A DNA stretch of 17,358 nucleotides from Candidatus Latescibacterota bacterium (GTDB taxonomy: Bacteria > JAAXHH01 > JACQVL01): positions 1 through 17,358 of the forward strand of contig JACQVL010000088.1 in the NCBI GenBank assembly GCA_016209865.1, in the 5' to 3' direction. A program made the translations under genes and the position numbers. The notes under the pieces were generated by a model. That model was not told the DNA's origin, made no database searches, and saw only the letters and a list, made by a program, of their open reading frames with translations. Shown here one piece after another: positions 12,673 through 17,358 of this stretch. The stretch's first letter is position 1, and every line of letters begins with the position of its first letter.

Positions 12673-14427
12673 TCATCGCTCCCACGGAAACTCGAACGTC
12701 GGCTGGTTCGCGTAGCGCTTCATACGGAGGACGAGCCGGCTGCCCGCTCCGGGGGCAAGGCGGACGGTGAAGGACGCCCCGTCGACCGGGACGCGCTGGC
12801 CGTCGATCTCGACGCTGACGACCTGATGCTCGGCGTACGCGCCGCCCTGGATGACGACGGTGCGGGCGTCCGCCGGGTTGACGTTGACGAGCGTGAGGCC
12901 GGTCTCGTCGGCCGTCAGGGTATCGACGAGCGCGGCGACGTCTTCAGGTATCCCGGCACGCCGCCGGACCGGGTCGAAGTACCGCACCCGGCAGTGCAGC
13001 GGCTGGGCGTTCCGGGGCGGCAGCCCGCCTAACATCAATTCGACCAGTGTTCCGACGACGGCCGGGTTGAACCCGTTGGGGTTGTCGGACAGCCGCGTGT
13101 CCGGCGTCGTCGGGTCGTTGCGGACACGCTCCATCCGCTGACGGATCGTGCTGAAATCCTGCTGCAGCGCCTCGACCGGGTAGTTCGGACTCTGACCTTC
13201 GAGGAACGCGACCCATCCGGTCATCGGTAGGCGCTTCAGGTCGTCGTCGGCCATCGACCAGTAGTACACTTCCAGCGCCCCGTGGGCGTAAGGTTGCGGA
13301 GTGTAGTCGTACCAGCCCTGTTCCCCGTACATGTGCGGGTACATGACGGCGCCATCGATGACCTTCTGGTTGGCGTTGATGGAGTCGAGCATCCGCCGCC
13401 AGACCTCGACATACCGCTGATCTCCGGTCAGGAGCAGGGCGTTGCCGAACCCGGCGATGCCCATGTAGACGATGTTCCGGTGGGCCAGGTCGCCCGTCTG
13501 CGGGACGACGACCGTGAACCCCCAGCCGTACGTTCCGCCGTACCATTTGCCGTCGCACGCCCCGCCGATCGTCCCGTCCAGTCCGATGTTGGACGGGATG
13601 ACCCCGCCGTTCGCGCGCGTGCGCTCGACCCAGGCGTCGACGTACTCCAGCAGCCACGTCCTGTATTGAGCCTCGCCGGTCAGCATGTAAGCGTTGAGGG
13701 CCAGTCCCGTGGCGACGAGGTTGAGCGGATGGTCGCCGCCGACGTCGTTGTAGTCCTGAAAATGAGCTAACATCTCCTGATAATTCCGCTCCCCGTGGGC
13801 GAGGATGAACCGCCCTTCTTCGATCGGGTCTCCGGTCCAGTCGAGAGCAGTTGCCTTGCGCAGCAGGGGGCCCCGGCTGCCGTTGAACATGCTCCGGATG
13901 AGCCGGTGCTCCGGGTCGTAGTTGGGTGCTTGCGGGTCTTCATTCATGTACAACCCCGCGAACCGCCTCACGCGGCGCTGGAAGTCAAGATCGCCGGGGT
14001 CGGAGAGTCCCAGGACGTGAAACACCGACAGGCTCTCCCCGTTATGGAGCCAATCGAACATGACGGGGAATTCTTTGTAGTACATCCCGTCGCGGGCGAA
14101 CGGCACTTCCACCGTTTTGGCTTCCGTGTACTGGCGGATATGCCCGTTCTGGGCTTGTTTGCACATCTCCAGGATGATGTCCGGCCCGCCTAAAGCGTGC
14201 AGGATTGGCCAGCCGGTGAGGTTTTCGATCGCGTCGTCCGCGCCGTCGTCCCCGCCCCAGCGTTCGACACAGAGCAGGTAGCCGCGTTCGTCGAAGTAAC
14301 GGCGGTAGAACTCCTGGCACGCCAGACTCTGTACCCGGATGAGTTCCCGCTCTAACAGCGCCCAGGGCGGCGGCGGCATCGGGGAATCCACTGAAACGAT
14401 GGCGGCCTGCGTGTGTCCGGTTTCCAT
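12673..14427 (-). CDS. Uncharacterised protein, probable alpha/alpha-toroid (six-hairpin glycosidase-like) fold
   Basis: 584-residue cytoplasmic-looking protein without signal peptide. The middle part alternates helices with Trp/Tyr/Gly-rich turns (DHPLNLVATGLALNAYMLTG, WLLEYVDAWVERTRANGGVI, DGKWYGGTYGWGF, HRNIVYMGIAGFGNALLLTG), typical of alpha/alpha barrels in glycoside hydrolases, lyases and similar carbohydrate enzymes. The last 90 residues look like a beta-sandwich (TGLTLVNVNPADARTVVIQG through SRLVLRMKRYANQPTFEF). The closest resemblance, from memory, is uncharacterised proteins of Poribacteria- and Planctomycetes-type genomes. ATG 14427 is chosen because AAGGAGG (14440-14434 on the minus strand) lies 6 bases upstream; a longer frame to 14502 would lose that site. 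No catalytic residue is assigned. It is followed by the 100-residue gene. Confidence 0.75.
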   Translation of the reverse strand: METGHTQAAIVSVDSPMPPPPWALLERELIRVQSLACQEFYRRYFDERGYLLCVERWGGDDGADDAIENLTGWPILHALGGPDIILEMCKQAQNGHIRQYTEAKTVEVPFARDGMYYKEFPVMFDWLHNGESLSVFHVLGLSDPGDLDFQRRVRRFAGLYMNEDPQAPNYDPEHRLIRSMFNGSRGPLLRKATALDWTGDPIEEGRFILAHGERNYQEMLAHFQDYNDVGGDHPLNLVATGLALNAYMLTGEAQYRTWLLEYVDAWVERTRANGGVIPSNIGLDGTIGGACDGKWYGGTYGWGFTVVVPQTGDLAHRNIVYMGIAGFGNALLLTGDQRYVEVWRRMLDSINANQKVIDGAVMYPHMYGEQGWYDYTPQPYAHGALEVYYWSMADDDLKRLPMTGWVAFLEGQSPNYPVEALQQDFSTIRQRMERVRNDPTTPDTRLSDNPNGFNPAVVGTLVELMLGGLPPRNAQPLHCRVRYFDPVRRRAGIPEDVAALVDTLTADETGLTLVNVNPADARTVVIQGGAYAEHQVVSVEIDGQRVPVDGASFTVRLAPGAGSRLVLRMKRYANQPTFEFPWER

Positions 14428-14449
14428 CAATTGCCTCCTTATTCCTGGC

Positions 14450-14478
14450 TTGCGTGCGATGACCGTGGTGTGTATTAT
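14450..14478 (+). promoter_or_regulatory. Candidate promoter for the DinB-family gene
   Basis: TTGCGT (14450-14455) and TATTAT (14473-14478) are spaced by 17 bases on the plus strand. The -10 matches five of six consensus positions and the -35 three of six. A start near 14485 would leave a short leader carrying AAGGAGG (14488-14494) before ATG 14507. The -10 box overlaps that of the divergent promoter. Confidence 0.4.
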
Positions 14479-14502
14479 GAAAATGAGAAGGAGGAACCTC
14501 AA
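14474..14502 (-). promoter_or_regulatory. Candidate divergent promoter for the toroid-protein operon
   Basis: On the minus strand TTGAGG (14502-14497) and CATAAT (14479-14474) are spaced by 17 bases, with four and five consensus matches. Transcription from about 14467 would reach ATG 14427 with a leader of about 40 bases containing the strong SD. It shares five base pairs of its -10 box with the plus-strand promoter, so the two may exclude each other. Confidence 0.45.
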
Positions 14503-14506
14503 CGAT

Positions 14507-14977
14507 ATGGATACCTTTCAGCGCCTCTATCGATTATTCGCGTACGATACCTGGGCGAACCGTGAAACGCTCGCGTCGCTGAACAGAGCAGGAACGCCGC
14601 CCGTCCGCTCGCTGCGATGGATGGGGCACATCATCGCGGCGGAATGGCTCTGGCTGGGACGCCTGAAGCAGGAGCGGTCCCCCATCGCGGTCTGGCCCGA
14701 CCTGGCGCTGGCTGACTGTGACACCCACCTCACCGACCTCCAGCGGCACTGGCAGGACTATCTGCACGGCCTCGCGCCCGATGCCCTGGCTCAACGGATT
14801 GCGTACACCAACACCCAGGGCGAATCGTGGGCCAACACCGTCGAGGATATCCTGCTGCACATCGTGATGCACTCCACGTACCACCGCGGCCAGATCGCCG
14901 CCGACCTCCGGCCGGCCGGTCAGACGCCCGCGTACACGGATTTCATCCACGCGATTCGGCGGGGTTTCGTTGAATGA
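14507..14977 (+). CDS. DinB-family four-helix metal-binding protein
   Basis: 156-residue protein of the DinB/YfiT superfamily. The N-terminus FQRLYRLFAYDTWANRETL is typical. The metal-binding His triad is present: His41 in MGHIIAAEWLW, and His122 and His126 in HSTYHRGQI. Members include thiol-dependent transferases (bacillithiol, mycothiol or glutathione), but many have no known reaction. The similarity to DNA-damage-inducible dinB of Bacillus is by fold and implies no polymerase. ATG 14507 fits the family N-terminus, with AAGGAGG 12 bases upstream, a slightly long spacing; a longer frame from 14339 would overlap the divergent gene. It ends 6 bases before the stop of a convergent gene. Confidence 0.88.
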   Translation: MDTFQRLYRLFAYDTWANRETLASLNRAGTPPVRSLRWMGHIIAAEWLWLGRLKQERSPIAVWPDLALADCDTHLTDLQRHWQDYLHGLAPDALAQRIAYTNTQGESWANTVEDILLHIVMHSTYHRGQIAADLRPAGQTPAYTDFIHAIRRGFVE

Positions 14978-14983
14978 TGCCTC

Positions 14984-16561
14984 TCACGCCAGCCCCAGGA
15001 ACCGGTTCAGCACGTTAGCGGTGATCTTCGACACTCCATCGTCCACTAAGATCGAGCTCGGATAGCAGATCGACCCGGCGGAAAAGATCGAGCCTCCGCT
15101 GTCCGTCTCGTAGTAGACCATCTCCGCGCCGCCGTCGTTCGGGTTCATGCCCTTGGCCAACAACGTGACGTTCCTCGGAGAGCTGGGCGAGATTTTATCC
15201 GTCTCATGGCCCGAAGCCCCGCCCGGCACACGCATGTGCAGGCTACGCTCGCCGAACACGTCGCCGCTCTTCAGTCCCGTGCCGGTGAACACCCAATGGG
15301 AGGCATCGACCACCCGGTACGGCGCGGCGGTCATTGCCCCGGGGTCCGTGTACACGATGCCTAACAGGTTGGCCTCGGATTCCACGTACTGATGAAAACG
15401 GCTCTCCGTCGGGGGCCCGCCTCCGGCTCCATTGCGATAGATGACCGTGTACGTATCCAGAAACTCGACGGCGCAGTTCAATCCATTCCCGCCGAGGTAC
15501 AGCAGTCGCCCGCCGCGCTCGACGACCCATGCCTTGAGCCGGATGTACATCTCCTTCGACCAGTACTCGGGGTGCGTGCTGATGATCAGGACTCTGTACT
15601 CATCCAGGTTCAAGACGCCCGCATGGAACTGTGTCTCGGCGTACAGGTCGTACTCAAACCCTTCGCGCTCCAGCCATCCCAACAGACGCCATTCGGTAGG
15701 GGCCACGTGACAGGCCGCCCGGCCCTCGATCGGGTCGGTCACCCGGACGTGTTCGGGGACATGGTTGATCGGCTCCGGCCGGTCGAAGGAGAGCGGCGCA
15801 TACTCTTCGGTGTCGTAATACCGATGGGTCGGGTCGGTGTAGCGTTTCAGGTCGAGCCGGGCGTTGACGGTCGGCGTCGGCGGGCACCGGTCCGGATGGA
15901 TGTAATTGCTCCGGCCGCCGAAGTTGTTGTACGCGTTCCAGGTGATGTTCGAGGCCAGCACCGCCACCTGTGCCTGTGGCCGGCTGGGCGCGACGATCCA
16001 GGGAAATGAAAAAAACACTCCCGATTCGGTCTTCGCATGGAAATAGTACAGTCCAGATCGCGCCGGAGCCTCCAGGTACTGATGATGAATCGGGCTGCTG
16101 TACCCCTGCGTATTCCACCGGATGCCGGTCTGGGTGTAATCCCCGTCAGGGCTGATCTGCATCGTCGCCCGCGGCCCGTGCTCGTCGTACCACCCGATCG
16201 TACGGATGAATTCCTTCGTCCAGCCGTACCGCCACAACTCCAGTTTGTACGCCTCCACGGCATGCACCCGGAACTCCGACTTCTCCCCTGCCTGCACCCA
16301 CTTCGGCCACATGTACCCCCAGAGACCATCGGACAGCAGACGGAAATGGTAGGGTTCCCCTTCCTTCACGGTGATCTGCACGCTCTTCGAGCCGAAGCCC
16401 CGGCAGGCGAGCGTCACCTTGTACGGCCCCGGCGCGATCTCCGCGTACACCGCGCCCGTCGCGCGCGAACGGGCTTCGACCGACCCTGAAGCGTTCTCAA
16501 ACTCCAACAGGATATCAGCCAGCGCGACATACCGTTCATCACTCACGTAGCCGACTAACAT
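14984..16561 (-). CDS. N,N-dimethylformamidase large-subunit-like protein with N-terminal beta-sandwich
   Basis: 525 residues, no signal peptide. The body resembles the C-terminal domain of the dimethylformamidase beta subunit. It has SNITWNAYNNFGGRSNY (204-220), VAPTEWRLLGWLEREGFEYDL (286-306), the ISTHPEYWSKEMY segment (328-339) and LYLGGNGLNCAVEF (354-367). In the known enzyme a mononuclear iron is held by two Tyr and a Glu and the amide bond is hydrolysed; which Tyr and Glu correspond here cannot be fixed without alignment. Residues 1-75 (GYVSDERYVALADILLEF through YKVTLACRGF) look like a carboxypeptidase-regulatory or PEGA-type beta-sandwich. ATG 16561 has GGAGGG about 5 bases upstream. 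No small subunit gene is nearby, and the substrate is probably not DMF itself. Confidence 0.8.
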   Translation of the reverse strand: MLVGYVSDERYVALADILLEFENASGSVEARSRATGAVYAEIAPGPYKVTLACRGFGSKSVQITVKEGEPYHFRLLSDGLWGYMWPKWVQAGEKSEFRVHAVEAYKLELWRYGWTKEFIRTIGWYDEHGPRATMQISPDGDYTQTGIRWNTQGYSSPIHHQYLEAPARSGLYYFHAKTESGVFFSFPWIVAPSRPQAQVAVLASNITWNAYNNFGGRSNYIHPDRCPPTPTVNARLDLKRYTDPTHRYYDTEEYAPLSFDRPEPINHVPEHVRVTDPIEGRAACHVAPTEWRLLGWLEREGFEYDLYAETQFHAGVLNLDEYRVLIISTHPEYWSKEMYIRLKAWVVERGGRLLYLGGNGLNCAVEFLDTYTVIYRNGAGGGPPTESRFHQYVESEANLLGIVYTDPGAMTAAPYRVVDASHWVFTGTGLKSGDVFGERSLHMRVPGGASGHETDKISPSSPRNVTLLAKGMNPNDGGAEMVYYETDSGGSIFSAGSICYPSSILVDDGVSKITANVLNRFLGLA

Positions 16562-16677
16562 GAGAGCCCTCCGGTTGGGAGACGTTTTCGATTGACAAAC
16601 GAGCCGATCGCGGTATATATCCTACCAGTGCGAACCCGACATCGACCCGTAAACCGCATCGAGAAGGAGCATTCCCT
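16562..16677. other. Divergent intergenic region
   Basis: This 116-base gap separates the DMFase-like gene (minus) from the DUF1080 gene (plus). It contains the SD of the minus gene (16572-16567), a strong plus-strand promoter candidate (16592-16619) and the SD of the plus gene (16664-16669). I could not find a convincing -35/-10 pair for the minus gene. No palindromic operator stands out. Confidence 0.5.
16592..16619 (+). promoter_or_regulatory. Sigma-70-like promoter for the DUF1080 gene
   Basis: A perfect -35 box TTGACA (16592-16597) is followed after 16 bases by TATATA (16614-16619). An alternative -10 is TATATC at 16616-16621 with an 18-base spacer. Transcription would begin near 16627, about 50 bases before the ATG. 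Confidence 0.55.
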
Positions 16678-17319
16678 ATGAACCCCATGCAACCCGCACC
16701 ATCCCACGCCATCCTGCTCTTCAACGGGCACGACCTCCGCAACTGGCGGACGCGGAAAGGAGAGCCGGCGGCCTGGCACGTCGAGGATAGCGACGTGACC
16801 GTGGTTCCAGGCGCGGGAGATATCGTCAGCGAGGAGCGGTTCACCGACTTCCAGATGCATCTGGAATTCATGACGCCGGACATGCCGGAGGCCACCGGAC
16901 AGGCCAAAGGGAACAGCGGCGTTTTCCTGCAAGGCCGGTACGAGATTCAGGTGCTGGATTCTTACGGCCTCAACATTCCGGGCAAGGGTGACTGTGGGGC
17001 GTTCTACAACCAGTTCGCCCCTCTCGTCAACGCGTGCAGGCCGCCGCTTCAATGGCAAACGTACGATGTGATCTTCCGGGCCCCGCGCGTCGACGCAGCG
17101 GGACAGGTGGTCGAACCGGTGCGGGTGACGGTTCTGCACAACGGGATCGTGATCCAGAATAACGTTCAACTGCCCGGGCCTACCGGCGGGCCGATCGACA
17201 CCAACGTCGGAGAGCCGGGGCCGCTCTTGTTGCAGGACCATGGCAACCTCGTCAAGTACCGCAACATCTGGGTGCTGTCCCTTCCGCTCGAAGGGTCGGA
17301 CACGTACGAGCCGCGGTGA
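16678..17319 (+). CDS. DUF1080 protein (3-keto-disaccharide hydrolase-like lectin fold)
   Basis: 213-residue protein of the DUF1080 family, a concanavalin-like beta-jelly roll. Family motifs are in order: LFNGHDLRNW at 14-23, the DFQMHLEFMTP strand at 57-67, GNSGVFLQGRYEIQVLDS at 78-95, WQTYDVIFRAPR around 126-137, and a terminal YRNIWVLSLP strand. Characterised members hydrolyse 3-keto-glycosides; most are unassigned. There is no signal peptide, unlike many planctomycete relatives, so it is probably cytoplasmic. ATG 16678 is preceded by AAGGAG (16664-16669) with 8-base spacing and a good promoter. It lies divergent to the DMFase-like gene and ends 39 bases before the window edge; those last bases hold nothing I can identify. 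Confidence 0.88.
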   Translation: MNPMQPAPSHAILLFNGHDLRNWRTRKGEPAAWHVEDSDVTVVPGAGDIVSEERFTDFQMHLEFMTPDMPEATGQAKGNSGVFLQGRYEIQVLDSYGLNIPGKGDCGAFYNQFAPLVNACRPPLQWQTYDVIFRAPRVDAAGQVVEPVRVTVLHNGIVIQNNVQLPGPTGGPIDTNVGEPGPLLLQDHGNLVKYRNIWVLSLPLEGSDTYEPR

Positions 17320-17358
17320 CGTTACGAACCGGGTTGCACGGGAATGACACCAGAGCAA

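Noticed and set aside
14428-14502. N-terminal hydrophobic extension of the toroid gene (apparent signal peptide)
   Set aside because: The strong SD AAGGAGG sits 6 bases before ATG 14427 and would lie inside the extension, which also covers the divergent promoters.
14339-14506. N-terminal extension of the DinB gene
   Set aside because: It would overlap the divergent gene and its SD, and the added residues show no family similarity; ATG 14507 matches the family start.

Overview
The window is a GC-rich chromosomal stretch from a diderm (two-membrane) bacterium. It carries 16 protein genes and no recognisable tRNA, rRNA, transposase, phage gene or CRISPR array. The Bat proteins, two exported barrel-like haem proteins (one ending in Phe), a DUF1080 protein, a dimethylformamidase-like protein and many short palindromic and heptameric intergenic repeats suggest an uncultured lineage of the Poribacteria/Latescibacteria type. 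That placement is inference from gene content and repeat style; no marker gene here settles it.

Region 1 (1-8251, all on +) is a tightly packed row: a von Willebrand A (VWA) membrane protein (BatB-like), a TPR protein (BatC-like), aspartate kinase, homoserine dehydrogenase, aspartate-semialdehyde dehydrogenase, BatD-like and BatE-like proteins. Three consecutive enzymes of the aspartate-to-homoserine route therefore sit inside a Bat cluster. The kinase and dehydrogenase look like the two halves of a ThrA-type bifunctional enzyme. They lie in the same reading frame and are separated by one UGA that falls inside a 7-base tandem repeat.

Region 2 (8252-11197) begins with a composite repeat block: heptamer arrays in opposite orientation around a 20-base palindrome that may serve as a terminator. 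A small HMA metal-binding protein follows on the minus strand with its own promoter-like sequence. Next are two tandem paralogues, each with a signal peptide, one CxxCH haem motif and a barrel-like body. These resemble porin-cytochrome fusions and are the best candidate for an undescribed system.

Region 3 (11198-17358) holds a dGTPase-like HD hydrolase, a minus-strand pair (a probable alpha/alpha-toroid protein of about 583 residues plus a 100-residue protein), a DinB-family protein transcribed divergently from that pair, a dimethylformamidase large-subunit-like protein (minus) and a DUF1080 protein (plus). This part looks like accessory catabolism. It has none of the heptamer repeats that mark the first 11.2 kb. 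Promoter-like boxes can be seen in the two divergent intergenic regions and upstream of the HMA gene. No gene-free stretch exceeds 300 bases; the larger gaps (1-174, 8252-8408, 8631-8856, 16562-16677) are described below.
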